A DNA stretch of 64,000 nt from Herbiconiux moechotypicola (lineage in GTDB: Bacteria > Actinomycetota > Actinomycetes > Actinomycetales > Microbacteriaceae): positions 248,001-312,000 of the forward strand of contig NZ_JANLCN010000004.1 in assembly GCF_024979255.1 (NCBI RefSeq). Reading direction: 5' to 3'. The notes under the pieces are model-generated. The model made no database searches, was not told the origin of the DNA, and saw nothing but the letters and a program-made list of their open reading frames with translations. Position numbers and translations under genes: made by a program. Below, piece by piece: positions 42,732 through 51,564 of this stretch (within the stretch, counting starts at the first letter, position 1; every line of letters starts with the position of its first letter).

Positions 42732-43400
42732 ATGGACCAGCCGCTCAGCCTCATCGACGCCGCCTCGCTCGGCGACCTCAAGGTGTACCTCGGGCGTGCC
42801 GCGCGCATCGACAACGGCTCCGTGCGGCTGATCGGTGGCATGGGTGTGCTGGCCGCCTACACCGCCGCCCTCACCCCTCGTGGCCTCCTCGACGACGCCC
42901 CCACGGTGCTGGGGCTGCGCACCTTCGCCCTGGGCTCCGCCGAGGCGTTCGACACGCTGGTCGGCATCCGCCCCCTGCTCGACCGTCTGGCCCAGACCTC
43001 GCTCCTCAGCAACTCGCACGGCGGCCCGATCGAGGTGCCGCTCCCTCCGGCCGAGGGCGGCATCGCCTGGGCGGGCATCAGCCCCCCACGTGGAGGCTGG
43101 CAGCGCATCGGGTCGTTCGACCCCTCCGTGCTCGAGACCAGCGCCGCCGACGGGATCGCCGAGGTCGCCGCGACGGTGCCCGCCGACCCCGGAGAGCACG
43201 TCGTGCACCGGGTCCGCTCCGAGGTGTGGGGGAGGCCCCTGCCGCTCGGCGACCCCGAGCTCCCTCCCATCCCCTCCGGCACCGCATTCGCCGCCGTCAG
43301 CCTCGGGTTCGTGAAGCCCGACGACCCCGTCTCGGTCTTCGTCTCCGGGCCCTGGCTGCGGCTCACCACCCGCCGCGGCCACGTGCTCGCGCGCGTCTGA
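42732..43400 (+). CDS. conserved hypothetical protein
   Basis: A 222-aa soluble protein with an N-terminal helix-rich part (DLKVYLGRAARIDNGSVRLIGG, then MGVLAAYTAALTPRGLLDD) and a Pro-rich middle. I do not recognise a named domain; such proteins appear in actinobacteria next to thioesterases and are called hypothetical. No transmembrane segment or signal peptide. TAGACA is 6 bases before the ATG, close to the leaderless pattern but without the final T. It diverges from tesB and converges with the FAD gene, behind a hairpin. Confidence 0.7.
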   Translation: MDQPLSLIDAASLGDLKVYLGRAARIDNGSVRLIGGMGVLAAYTAALTPRGLLDDAPTVLGLRTFALGSAEAFDTLVGIRPLLDRLAQTSLLSNSHGGPIEVPLPPAEGGIAWAGISPPRGGWQRIGSFDPSVLETSAADGIAEVAATVPADPGEHVVHRVRSEVWGRPLPLGDPELPPIPSGTAFAAVSLGFVKPDDPVSVFVSGPWLRLTTRRGHVLARV

Positions 43401-43402
43401 GT

Positions 43403-43429
43403 CCCGGTGCGCCCACGCGGGGCGCCGGG
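43403..43429 (+). terminator. hairpin after the 42732-43400 gene
   Basis: CCCGGTGC-G-CCC pairs with GGG-GCGCCGGG (11 bp, one bulge and one G-T pair) with a 4-base loop, beginning 3 bases after the stop. Confidence 0.55.
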
Positions 43430-43491
43430 CACGGGGTGAGGGATGCACGGGGTAGGGGGTGGGCGGGAGGCGCGCGCCCAGGTGGTTGCGC

Positions 43492-45150
43492 TCAGACCGC
43501 CCGCGCAGCGGCCCGCCCCGCCGCCCGCCCCGAGAAGAGGCACCCACCGAGGAACGTGCCCTCGAGCGCCCGGTACCCGTGCACGCCGCCGCCCCCGAAG
43601 CCGCTCGCCTCGCCGGCGGCGTACAGCCCTGGCACGGGTTCGCCGGAGGCCCCGAGCGCCCGCCCCGACAGATCGGTCTGCACCCCGCCGAGCGTCTTGC
43701 GGGTGAGGATGTGCAGCTTCACCGCGATCAACGGCCCCGCCGCCGGGTCGAGCAGCCGGTGCGGTCTCGCCACCCGGATCAGCTTGTCCCCGAGATACCC
43801 CCGGGCCCCGCGCAGCGCCGTCACCTGCGCATCCTTCGTGAACCGGTTCGCGATCTCCCGGTCGCGCGCGTACACCTCCCGCGTCACCCGGGCCGGGTCG
43901 AGCACGCCGGTGTCGTCGAGTGCCGACATGCCGTGCAGCAGCTCGGGCAGCGACGGCGCCACCACGAAGTCACGCCCCCGCTCCTTGAAAGCCTCCACCG
44001 GCCCGGGAGCGCCCGGACGCACGCGCTGCGCCAGCAGCCGCAGGTCTTTGCCCGTGAGGTCGGGGTTCTGCTCGCTCCCCGAGAGCGCGAACTCCTTCTC
44101 GATGATCGCCTGCGTGAGCACGAACCAGCTGTGCTCGTGCCCGGTGGCCATGAGGTGCTCCAGCGTGCCGAGAGTGTCGAAGCCCGGGAACAGCGGCACC
44201 GGCAGCCGCGCCCCCGTCGCGTCCAGCCACAGCGACGAGGGCCCGGGCAGGATGCGGATGCCGTGCCTCTCCCACACCGGCGCGTAGTTCTCGATGCCCT
44301 CGGTGTAGTGCCACATGCGGTCGGTGTTCACCAGACGCGCCCCGGCCTGCTCGCTGATGCCGAGCATCCGCCCGTCGACGTGCGCCGGCACCCCGCTCAG
44401 CAGGTGCCGCGGCGGCTTCCCGAGCCGCGACGGCCAGTAGTGCCGCACGAGATCGTGGGCCCCGCCGATCCCGCCCGACGCCACCACCACGGCCCCCGCC
44501 GTCACCTCGAACGACCTCGTCTCCTCGCGCGAGCTGGCCTCGCCCCGCGCCGCCGAACTCTCCGCCAGCACCGCCCCGCGTGCACCGGTCACCCGTCCTG
44601 CGCTCACCACGAGTTCGTCGACCCGGTGACGGTGCAGGATGCGGGCCCGCCCCTCCGAGACACCTCGCCGAAAGCGCGCCACGAACGGCTCGAGTACCCC
44701 CGGCCCGGTGCCCCACGTGATGTGGAAGCGCGGCACCGAGTTGCCGTGCCCCGTCGCGACGCCGCCGCCGCGCTCGGCCCAGCCCACCACGGGGAAGAAC
44801 CGCACCCCGAGCGAGTGCAGCCAGGCCCGCTTCTCGCCCGCGGCGAACTGCAGATACGCCTCCGCCCAGCGAGAGCCCCACGAGTCTTCGGGGCGGTCGA
44901 ACGCCGCGCTGCCCAGCCAGTCCTGCCGGGCGAGCTCCAGCGAGTCGCGCACGCGCATCCGCCGCTGCTCGGGGCTGTCGACCAAGAAGATGCCGCCGAA
45001 CGACCACCACGCCTGCCCGCCGAGCGAGGCCGCCGGCTCCTGTTCGAGCACGGTCACCCGGCGCCCCGCGTCGAGCACCTCGCAGGCCGCCACGAGCCCC
45101 GCGAGCCCTGCGCCCACCACCACGACGTCCGTCGTCTCCTGCACCGCCAC
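43492..45150 (-). CDS. FAD-binding dehydrogenase (fumarate reductase / 3-ketosteroid dehydrogenase-like)
   Basis: A 552-aa flavoprotein. The FAD site is VVVVGAGLAGLVAACEVLDAG with the Glu in TVLEQEPAASLGGQAWW; the second FAD region is AGAVVVASGGIGGAHDLVR, and the C-terminal closing motif GLYAAGEASGFGGGGVHGYR followed by EGTFLGGCLFSGRAAG. The overall pattern is that of COG3573-type FAD-binding dehydrogenases related to 3-ketosteroid 1-dehydrogenase; the substrate is not clear. It is the third gene of a leftward set with mscS and glbO but separated from glbO by 68 bases. Confidence 0.88.
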   Translation of the reverse strand: MAVQETTDVVVVGAGLAGLVAACEVLDAGRRVTVLEQEPAASLGGQAWWSFGGIFLVDSPEQRRMRVRDSLELARQDWLGSAAFDRPEDSWGSRWAEAYLQFAAGEKRAWLHSLGVRFFPVVGWAERGGGVATGHGNSVPRFHITWGTGPGVLEPFVARFRRGVSEGRARILHRHRVDELVVSAGRVTGARGAVLAESSAARGEASSREETRSFEVTAGAVVVASGGIGGAHDLVRHYWPSRLGKPPRHLLSGVPAHVDGRMLGISEQAGARLVNTDRMWHYTEGIENYAPVWERHGIRILPGPSSLWLDATGARLPVPLFPGFDTLGTLEHLMATGHEHSWFVLTQAIIEKEFALSGSEQNPDLTGKDLRLLAQRVRPGAPGPVEAFKERGRDFVVAPSLPELLHGMSALDDTGVLDPARVTREVYARDREIANRFTKDAQVTALRGARGYLGDKLIRVARPHRLLDPAAGPLIAVKLHILTRKTLGGVQTDLSGRALGASGEPVPGLYAAGEASGFGGGGVHGYRALEGTFLGGCLFSGRAAGRAAARAV

Positions 45151-45218
45151 CGCGACCCCTTCGTCCGGTTCACCTGACCCGTCGGCGGGCGGTCGCGGCC
45201 GATGTCAGGCGGCGGCGC

Positions 45219-45623
45219 TCACTCGTCGAAGGTATTCACCATGGCATGCGCGGCCCGCTCGAGGTAACCCCACAGCAGATCTCTGTCGGCGGGCGACAAC
45301 TCGATCGAGTCGACGGCCACCCGCATGTGTGCGAGCCAGCGGTCGCGCGCATCCGGGTTGACCTTGAACGGGTTGTGGCGCATGCGCAGCCGCGGGTGCC
45401 CGCGCTCCTCGCTGTAGGTTCCGGGGCCGCCCCAGTACTGCTCGAGAAACAGTGTCAGCCGGCGGATGGCGCCGTCCCAGTCGTCGGCCGGGTACATCGG
45501 CGCGAGCACGGGGTCGGTGGCCACGCCCTCGTAGAACTTCTGCACCAGCGCCACGAACGTCGGGTGGCCGCCGATCTGATCGTAGAACGGGTTCTCGGGA
45601 ACCTTGGGGGTGAGCTCGATCAC
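45219..45623 (-). CDS. glbO: truncated haemoglobin, group II (GlbO-like)
   Basis: A 134-aa group II truncated globin. PENPFYDQIGGHPTFVALVQKF, YPADDWDGAIRRLTLFLEQYWGGPG and the proximal-His helix GHPRLRMRHNPFKVNPDARDRW are typical; the B10 Tyr, CD1 and G8 Trp regions are recognisable. It binds O2 or NO and may protect respiration. The GTG at 45623 is preceded by AGGAG (45628-45632); a GTG at 45647 would extend into mscS. It starts 7 bases after the mscS stop (45631), so the two are in one operon. Confidence 0.9.
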   Translation of the reverse strand: MIELTPKVPENPFYDQIGGHPTFVALVQKFYEGVATDPVLAPMYPADDWDGAIRRLTLFLEQYWGGPGTYSEERGHPRLRMRHNPFKVNPDARDRWLAHMRVAVDSIELSPADRDLLWGYLERAAHAMVNTFDE

Positions 45624-45630
45624 GCTGCTC

Positions 45631-46677
45631 CTACTCGGCGGGGTCACTGGGGTCTGCGGGGGTCGACGGCGCGGAGCGCGCAGAACGCGAGCTCTTCTTC
45701 GGCGGCGTCGTCGCGGCGGTGCTGGTGGGGATCGGCTTCGTCTTCGGCGGCCGCGCGCCCTTCACGCTCGCGGCGCCCTCGAAGCCCGAGAGCACGACGG
45801 TGTTGAGCGAGGGCAGCGTCACGTGCATCTCGTCGAGCGCGCGCTTCAACCGGATGCGCAAGTCGCGGGCCACATCGTCCTTCGCCGAGGTGCGGGTCTT
45901 CATGACGAGCCGGATGACCAGCGCTTCGGCCGAGATCGACTCCAGACCCCACACCTCGGGCTTCTCGATGATGCGCGAACGCCACTTCGGTTCGGCGGCC
46001 ATCGCCACCGCCACCTCGAGCATCCGGCCTTCCACCGCGTCGATGTCGGAATCGTAGGGGATGGCCAGGTCGATGATGACGCGCGACCAGCCCTGCGACA
46101 TGTTGCCCACCCGCAGGATCTCGCCGTTGCGCACGAACCACAGCGTGCCGTTCACGTCGCGCACCTGGGTGATGCGGATGCCGACGGCCTCCACCACACC
46201 GGTCGCGGGCCCCAGGTCGACCACGTCGCCCACGCCGAGCTGGTCTTCGAACACCATGAACAGGCCGTTCAGCACGTCTTTGACGATGTTCTGCGCCCCG
46301 AAACCGAGGCCGGCGCCGAGCGCGGCCGTGAGCAGTGCGAGCGAGCCGATGATGTTCGGGTCGATGATGGTGACGACCAGGATGATCGCCACGATCACCA
46401 CGGTCACGTTGATGACGTTGGTCATGACGGTGCCGATGGTGCGCGTGCGCTGCACGATCCGCACCGCAGCCAGGGGCGAGGCCACGAGTGCCTGCGTGTC
46501 GGTGACGTTCTGCTTCTTCTTCACGCCCGAGACCACCTGGTCGACGAGCCTTCGCACGGCGAACAGCAGCACGCCGCGCACCACGAAGGCGCCGACGATC
46601 ACGATCACGATGCCGATGGGCTTCTGCCAGGTCTCGAAGAACGACCCGACGTTGCTCCAGAAGATGTTCCAATCCAT
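45631..46677 (-). CDS. mscS: small-conductance mechanosensitive channel (MscS family)
   Basis: A 348-aa channel. Three N-terminal helices (PIGIVIVIVGAFVVRGVLLF, MTNVINVTVVIVAIILVVTI, GSLALLTAALGAGLGFGAQNIVKDVL) include the pore helix TM3 with the Gly/Ala-rich face. The beta domain starts GDVVDLGPATGVVEAVGIRI, and the cytoplasmic domain ends in a Lys/Pro/Thr-rich tail from about residue 300. It releases solutes during hypo-osmotic shock. TAGGAT lies 9 bases before the ATG, giving a very short leader. Confidence 0.93.
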   Translation of the reverse strand: MDWNIFWSNVGSFFETWQKPIGIVIVIVGAFVVRGVLLFAVRRLVDQVVSGVKKKQNVTDTQALVASPLAAVRIVQRTRTIGTVMTNVINVTVVIVAIILVVTIIDPNIIGSLALLTAALGAGLGFGAQNIVKDVLNGLFMVFEDQLGVGDVVDLGPATGVVEAVGIRITQVRDVNGTLWFVRNGEILRVGNMSQGWSRVIIDLAIPYDSDIDAVEGRMLEVAVAMAAEPKWRSRIIEKPEVWGLESISAEALVIRLVMKTRTSAKDDVARDLRIRLKRALDEMHVTLPSLNTVVLSGFEGAASVKGARPPKTKPIPTSTAATTPPKKSSRSARSAPSTPADPSDPAE

Positions 46678-46686
46678 ATGGCCCCG

Positions 46687-46692
46687 ATCCTA
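46687..46692 (-). promoter_or_regulatory. -10 element of mscS
   Basis: TAGGAT on the minus strand, 9 bases before the ATG at 46677, predicting a leader of only 2-3 bases. Confidence 0.4.
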
Positions 46693-46745
46693 CGGGGGCA
46701 CCCTTACCCGCACCTCCGAAGAACGGCTCCGGATGCGCAAACTAT

Positions 46746-46759
46746 ACATTCATGAATGT
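46746..46759. promoter_or_regulatory. palindromic operator before MFS gene
   Basis: ACATTCATGAATGT is a perfect 14-bp palindrome that ends 6 bases before the TAGTCT -10 element, i.e. inside the -35/-10 region. It is the likely binding site of the TetR protein encoded downstream of the transporter. Confidence 0.7.
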
Positions 46760-46765
46760 TTGCTT

Positions 46766-46771
46766 TAGTCT
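46766..46771 (+). promoter_or_regulatory. -10 element of MFS gene (leaderless type)
   Basis: TAGTCT, 6 bases before the ATG at 46778. Confidence 0.5.
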
Positions 46772-46777
46772 GGGGTC

Positions 46778-48199
46778 ATGCCCGCCCTGCTCCACTCCCG
46801 TCGCTGGATCCTGCTCGTCGTCATCTCGGCCGGGCTGTTCATGATCACCATCGACAACTCCGTGCTCTACACCGCCCTGCCCACGCTCACGCGCGAGCTC
46901 GGCGCGAACGCCACCGAGAGCCTGTGGATCATCAACGCCTACCCATTGGTCATGGCCGGCCTGCTGCTCGGCGCGGGCACCCTCGGCGACAGGGTCGGGC
47001 ACCGCCGCATGTTCGTGGTGGGGCTGGCCGTGTTCGGCACGGCCTCTGCGATCGCCGCGTTCGCCCCGAACCCCGAGGTGCTCATCGCCGCCCGGGCACT
47101 CCTCGCCATCGGCGCGGCTGCCATGATGCCGTCGACCCTGGCGCTCATCCGCCTCGCCTTCGACGACCAGCGCGAGCGCAACGTCGCCCTCGCGGCCTGG
47201 GGCAGCATCGCCGTGGTGGGCGCGGCCGCGGGCCCGATCGTGGGCGGCGTGCTCATCGAGGCGTTCTGGTGGGGCGCCGTGTTCCTCGTCAACGTGCCGA
47301 TCGTCATCGCGGCGCTGGTGTGCATCCCGGTCGTCGCACCGGCGGTGCGGCCCGACCGGTCGCGGCCGTGGGACCTCGTGTCGTCGCTGCTCGCGCTCGT
47401 GGGGCTCACCGGGGCCGTGTTCGCTCTGAAAGAGCTGGCGAAGACGGGGCCCGACTGGGTCGTCGCCGGGGTCGCGGTGGTGCTCGCCGCTGCGGCGTTC
47501 GCCCTGTTCGTGCGGCGTCAGCGCCGGCTGGCTTACCCGCTGCTCGACCTCGGGCTGTTCCGCAACCCCGTGCTGATGGCGGGCGTGCTCGTCGCCTCGG
47601 CCTCGATGTTCGCCGTCGCCGGGGTCGAACTCGCCACGGCACAGCGGTTCCAGGCGGTCGAGGGGTTCAGCCCGCTGCAGGCCGGGTTCGTGGTCGCGGC
47701 CGTGGCGCTGGGCTCGTTGCCGTCGGCGCTGCTGGGCGGCGCGGTGCTGCACCGGGTGGGGCCGCGCATCCTCATCACCGGTGGGCTCTCGGTCAGTGCC
47801 GTGGGCATCGTGCTCGCGGTCGTGCTGCTGCCCGTGGGATGGCCGGGTGTCGTCGTCGGGCTGGTCGTGGCGGGGGCCGGCATCGGGTTCATCTGGGGGT
47901 CGGCGTCGTCGGTCATCCTCGGCGGTGCGCCCGCGCATCGGGCGGGGATGGCGTCGTCGGTCGAGGAGGTGTCCTACGAGCTCGGCGGGCTGATCGCGGT
48001 GGCGACGCTCGGCAGCGTCGCGACGGCGGCCTACGGTCCGTCGTCTGTCGGGGCGTCGGCACCCACCGACGGGGCCTACTCGGTGGTGCTCGTCGCGGTG
48101 GCCGTGGTGCTGGTCGCGTGTACCGTGGTGTCGGCGGTGCTGCTGCGCCGGGCCAGGCCGACCGCCGCCGCCGAGCCCGAGCTCGTCGGGCAGCACTGA
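46778..48199 (+). CDS. MFS transporter, DHA2 (EmrB/QacA-like) family
   Basis: A 473-aa drug:H+ antiporter with about 14 helices. The first is WILLVVISAGLFMITIDNSV, followed by LYTALPTLTRELGANATESL and WIINAYPLVMAGLLLGAGTL in DHA2 order; motif A is GDRVGHRRMFVVG and motif C AAGPIVGGVLIEAFWWGAVF. It is similar to actinobacterial QacA-like pumps. The following tetR is on the same strand, 56 bases downstream, and a palindrome lies in the promoter, so the pump is probably induced by its own substrate. Confidence 0.92.
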   Translation: MPALLHSRRWILLVVISAGLFMITIDNSVLYTALPTLTRELGANATESLWIINAYPLVMAGLLLGAGTLGDRVGHRRMFVVGLAVFGTASAIAAFAPNPEVLIAARALLAIGAAAMMPSTLALIRLAFDDQRERNVALAAWGSIAVVGAAAGPIVGGVLIEAFWWGAVFLVNVPIVIAALVCIPVVAPAVRPDRSRPWDLVSSLLALVGLTGAVFALKELAKTGPDWVVAGVAVVLAAAAFALFVRRQRRLAYPLLDLGLFRNPVLMAGVLVASASMFAVAGVELATAQRFQAVEGFSPLQAGFVVAAVALGSLPSALLGGAVLHRVGPRILITGGLSVSAVGIVLAVVLLPVGWPGVVVGLVVAGAGIGFIWGSASSVILGGAPAHRAGMASSVEEVSYELGGLIAVATLGSVATAAYGPSSVGASAPTDGAYSVVLVAVAVVLVACTVVSAVLLRRARPTAAAEPELVGQH

Positions 48200-48255
48200 C
48201 GGCAGGGCTGAGCGCGGCACGGCCGGCGGCACAGCGCGGAGGCACGAGGAGGACG

Positions 48256-48783
48256 ATGCGCCAGAACAACCGGGTGAAGGTGCTCGACGCCGCCATCCGA
48301 GTGGTCGAGGCCCATGGCGTGCGCGGGCTCACCCTCGAGGCCACGGCCGAAGAGGCGGGGCTCACCCGGGGCGGCATGATGTACCACTTCCGCGACCGCG
48401 ACGCGCTCCTCGTGGCGCTGCACGAGCACCTCGCGCAGCTCTGGGAGCAGCAGCTCGAGCAGGCGGCCGGCAAGCCCGCCGCCGAGGCGACTCCGGATGA
48501 ACGGATCGCCGCCTACGCGATCGTCACGGCCAGCGACTCGGCGCCCGCCGAGCTCGCGCTGCTGCTCGAGGGGTCGAAACGGCCCGAGTTCGCGGGGCCG
48601 TGGGAAGAGGTGCAGCGCCGTTGGACGCCGACGGCGGCAGAAGCAGTCGCCGACCCGGCCGCCTTCGACCGTTTCGTGCTGCGTCTCGCCGCCGACGGGC
48701 TCTGGGCCTACGACGCCCTCACCGGCGACACCCTCACTCCTGACTTCCGCCAGGCCCTCGCTCGCCGCATCGCCGAACTCTAG
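48256..48783 (+). CDS. TetR-family repressor downstream of MFS gene
   Basis: A 175-aa TetR regulator. The HTH is VKVLDAAIRVVEAHGVRGLT, then LEATAEEAGLTRGGMMYHFRDRDALLVALH. The ligand domain (DERIAAYAIVTASDSAPAELALLLE) is short, resembling TetR_C_37-type repressors of QacA-like pumps. GAGGAGG at 48246-48252 sets the ATG. Co-transcription with the transporter from a promoter holding a perfect palindrome suggests negative autoregulation of both genes. Confidence 0.88.
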   Translation: MRQNNRVKVLDAAIRVVEAHGVRGLTLEATAEEAGLTRGGMMYHFRDRDALLVALHEHLAQLWEQQLEQAAGKPAAEATPDERIAAYAIVTASDSAPAELALLLEGSKRPEFAGPWEEVQRRWTPTAAEAVADPAAFDRFVLRLAADGLWAYDALTGDTLTPDFRQALARRIAEL

Positions 48784-48882
48784 CCGCTCCGCGCATCCGT
48801 CGACCCCGCACCGCGGGCCGGCCTCGCACCGTCCAGCCGCGCATCCGCAGTCGCCCACGTTCGTCGCCGAGCGGTTCGCACA

Positions 48883-48937
48883 CGCAAGAATCGCCGCATC
48901 CGAACCCCTCACGGGGCCGGATGCGGCGATTCTTGCG
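48883..48937. terminator. long perfect hairpin between tetR and pepN (bidirectional)
   Basis: 20-base arms CGCAAGAATCGCCGCATCCG (48883-48902) and its exact reverse complement (48918-48937) enclose a loop that itself can form CCCC/GGGG. It lies 100 bases after tetR and 25 bases after the pepN stop, in convergent orientation. The outer flanks also resemble a second intergenic hairpin at 56191-56261. Confidence 0.8.
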
Positions 48938-48961
48938 CGAGTGAACGAACGCCGAGCGCGC

Positions 48962-51508
48962 CTACTCGGCGTCGCGGGCCTGCGCGGCCAGCGCCCGGTC
49001 GACGCCCGCCAGGTTCTCGATCACGATGCGACGCAGCGCCGGCGGCTCGGAGTTCGAGTCGAGCCACTTCGCCGTGGCGTCGCGCAGCGCCTGGTTCGCC
49101 AGCGCCGCCGGGTAGAGCCCGTTGATCACCGACGAGGCGATGGCGTAGCTGCGGCTCTCCCAGAGCGACTGCAGTGCCGCGAAGTAGCGCGGCACCAGCG
49201 GTTCGACGAGCGCCGGGTCGCTGCCGCGCTGGAAGCCGAGGCCCGTGGCCCGCACGATCGCGTTCGGCGCCGTGTCGGTCTCGACCAGAGAGTCGAACGC
49301 CGCCGCCTTGCCCTCCACTGTGGGGATGGCCGCGCGCGCGTGCGCCGCCGACTGCTGCCCCGAGGCGGTGTTGTCGGCCGCCAGGGTCGCGGCGATCTCG
49401 TCCTCCCCGGCCTTGTCGCCCGCCACGAGCGCGATGAGCAGCTCCCAGGTGAGGTCGGTGTCGATCTCGAGTCCCTCGAGCTCCACGGTGCCGTTCGCGA
49501 GGTGCGCCACGTTCTCGAGCTGTTCCTCGGTGGAGGCGAGCGCGGCGAAGAACTTCACGAACTGGAACTGGGCGTCGGAGCCGGGGGCGGCGTCGAGCGC
49601 GAGCTTCCACAGTGCGGTCGCGGCCTCCTCGATCGTCGCGGTCCGCGCATCCGGAGCCACGTAGCTCGAGGCCGTCAGCACCAGCTGACCGAGCACCGTG
49701 CGGATGGTGGTGGACTCGGTCTCGGTGGCGATGTTGCCGAGCACGAGGCGCACGAAGTCGCGCGGGCGGGTTTCGGCGTCGCGGGTGGAGTCCCAGGCCG
49801 AGCCCCACACGAGCGAGCGCGCGAGCGGAGACTCGATCGAGGCGAGGTGGTCGATGGCCGTGTCGAGCGAGTAGCCGTCGAGGCGGATCTTCGCGTAGGC
49901 GAGGTCGTCGTCGTTGAGGAGCGCGAGCGCCGGGCGCGAGCGGCCCACGAGCTCGGGCACCTCGGTGCGGGTGCCGTCGACGTCGAGCTCGACCCGGTAG
50001 GTGCGCACGAGCTTGCCGCCCTGCACGTCATAGAAGCCGATGGCGAGGCGGTGCGGACGGATCGTGGGCCAATCGAGCGGCGCCTCCTGCAGCACGGCGA
50101 ACGAGGTGATCACGTCGTTCTCGTCGTACTCGATGGCCGGGCGCAAGGTGTTCACGCCCGCGGTCTCCAGCCACAGTGCCGACCACTCGGTGAGGTCGCG
50201 GCCGCTCGTGCGCTCGAGCTCGACGAGCAGGTCGGTGAGCTCGGTGTTGGCGAACTGGTGCTTATTCACGTAGGCGGCGACACCGGCCATGAACTCGTCC
50301 TGCCCCACCCACGCCACGAGCTGCTTGAGCACCGAGGCGCCCTTGGCGTAGGTGATGCCGTCAAAGTTCACCTGCACGTCTTCGAGATCGTTGATGGGGG
50401 CGACGATCGGATGCGTCGACGGCAGCTGGTCCTGCCGGTAGGCCCAGCTCTTCTCCATGGCGGCGAAGGTGGTCCACGCCTCCTTCCACTCCGTGGCCTC
50501 GGCTGCGGCGAGCGTGGACATGTACTCGGCGAACGACTCGTTCAGCCACAGATCGTTCCACCAGCGCATGGTCACCAGGTCGCCGAACCACATGTGGGCG
50601 AGTTCGTGCAGGATGGTGATGACCCGGCGCTCGCGCACGGCCTCAGTGACCTTCGAGCGGAACACGTAGGTCTCGGTGAAGGTCACCGCACCCGCGTTCT
50701 CCATCGCGCCGGCGTTGAACTCGGGCACGAAGAGCTGGTCGTACTTGGCGAAGGGGTACGGGAAGTCGTACTTCTCCTCGTAGAACGCGAAGCCCTCGCG
50801 GGTCTTCTCGAAGATGTAGTCGGCATCCATGTACTGGGCGAGGGATGCGCGGCTGAACACGCCGAGGGGGATGACGCGGCCGTCGGCGCTGGTCAGCTCG
50901 CTGCGCTCGACCACGTAGGGGCCGGCGACGAGAGCGGTGATGTAGCTGGAGATGCGGGGGGTGGGCTCGAAGGCCCACGTCTTGCTCTCGCCCGCCACCG
51001 CATCCGTCGGCTCGGGGGTGGGGGAGTTCGACACGACCTCCCAGTAGTCGGGAGCGGTGACGGTGAAGGCGAAGGTGGCCTTGAGGTCGGGCTGCTCGAA
51101 CACCGCGAACATGCGGCGCGAGTCGGGCACCTCGAACTGGCTGTAGAGGTAGACCTCGTCGTCGACCGGGTCGACGAAGCGGTGCAGGCCCTCGCCGGTG
51201 TTGGTGTAGATCATGTCGGCGTCGACCACGAGCACGTTGTCGGCCGCCAGGGCGGGCAGCTGGATGCGCACGCCGTCGCTCACCGCGGCCGGGTCGAGCG
51301 CCTCGCCGTTGAGGGTGACCGAGTGCACGGTGCGGGTGATGGCGTCGACGAAGGTCGACGCCCCCGGTGTGGCCGTGAAACGGATGGTGGTGGTGCTGCG
51401 GAACGTCTCGGGACCGGTCGTGAGGTCGAGGACGACGTCGTAGCTCGTGGTGTCGACGATCGCGGCACGCTCGCGGGCTTCTGCGCGGGTGAGGTTTTCT
51501 CCAGGCAC
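48962..51508 (-). CDS. pepN: aminopeptidase N (M1 family)
   Basis: An 848-aa zinc aminopeptidase. FNAGAMENAGAVTFTETYVF is the exopeptidase motif and ITILHELAHMWFGDLVTM holds the zinc ligands His301 and His305 with Glu302; the third ligand is in WLNESFAEYMSTLAAAEAT. The C-terminal ERAP1-like helical domain is complete. It trims N-terminal residues from peptides in the cytoplasm. AGGAG about 10 bases upstream sets the GTG at 51508, and TAGGCT (51542-51537) is a likely -10. Confidence 0.96.
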   Translation of the reverse strand: MPGENLTRAEARERAAIVDTTSYDVVLDLTTGPETFRSTTTIRFTATPGASTFVDAITRTVHSVTLNGEALDPAAVSDGVRIQLPALAADNVLVVDADMIYTNTGEGLHRFVDPVDDEVYLYSQFEVPDSRRMFAVFEQPDLKATFAFTVTAPDYWEVVSNSPTPEPTDAVAGESKTWAFEPTPRISSYITALVAGPYVVERSELTSADGRVIPLGVFSRASLAQYMDADYIFEKTREGFAFYEEKYDFPYPFAKYDQLFVPEFNAGAMENAGAVTFTETYVFRSKVTEAVRERRVITILHELAHMWFGDLVTMRWWNDLWLNESFAEYMSTLAAAEATEWKEAWTTFAAMEKSWAYRQDQLPSTHPIVAPINDLEDVQVNFDGITYAKGASVLKQLVAWVGQDEFMAGVAAYVNKHQFANTELTDLLVELERTSGRDLTEWSALWLETAGVNTLRPAIEYDENDVITSFAVLQEAPLDWPTIRPHRLAIGFYDVQGGKLVRTYRVELDVDGTRTEVPELVGRSRPALALLNDDDLAYAKIRLDGYSLDTAIDHLASIESPLARSLVWGSAWDSTRDAETRPRDFVRLVLGNIATETESTTIRTVLGQLVLTASSYVAPDARTATIEEAATALWKLALDAAPGSDAQFQFVKFFAALASTEEQLENVAHLANGTVELEGLEIDTDLTWELLIALVAGDKAGEDEIAATLAADNTASGQQSAAHARAAIPTVEGKAAAFDSLVETDTAPNAIVRATGLGFQRGSDPALVEPLVPRYFAALQSLWESRSYAIASSVINGLYPAALANQALRDATAKWLDSNSEPPALRRIVIENLAGVDRALAAQARDAE

Positions 51509-51536
51509 TTTCGCTCTCCTATTCGATTGCCCGACC

Positions 51537-51542
51537 AGCCTA
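51537..51542 (-). promoter_or_regulatory. -10 element of pepN
   Basis: TAGGCT on the minus strand with a leader of about 25 bases that includes the AGGAG ribosome binding site. Confidence 0.4.
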
Positions 51543-51564
51543 GTTCGGGTGCGAGGATGGCCAC

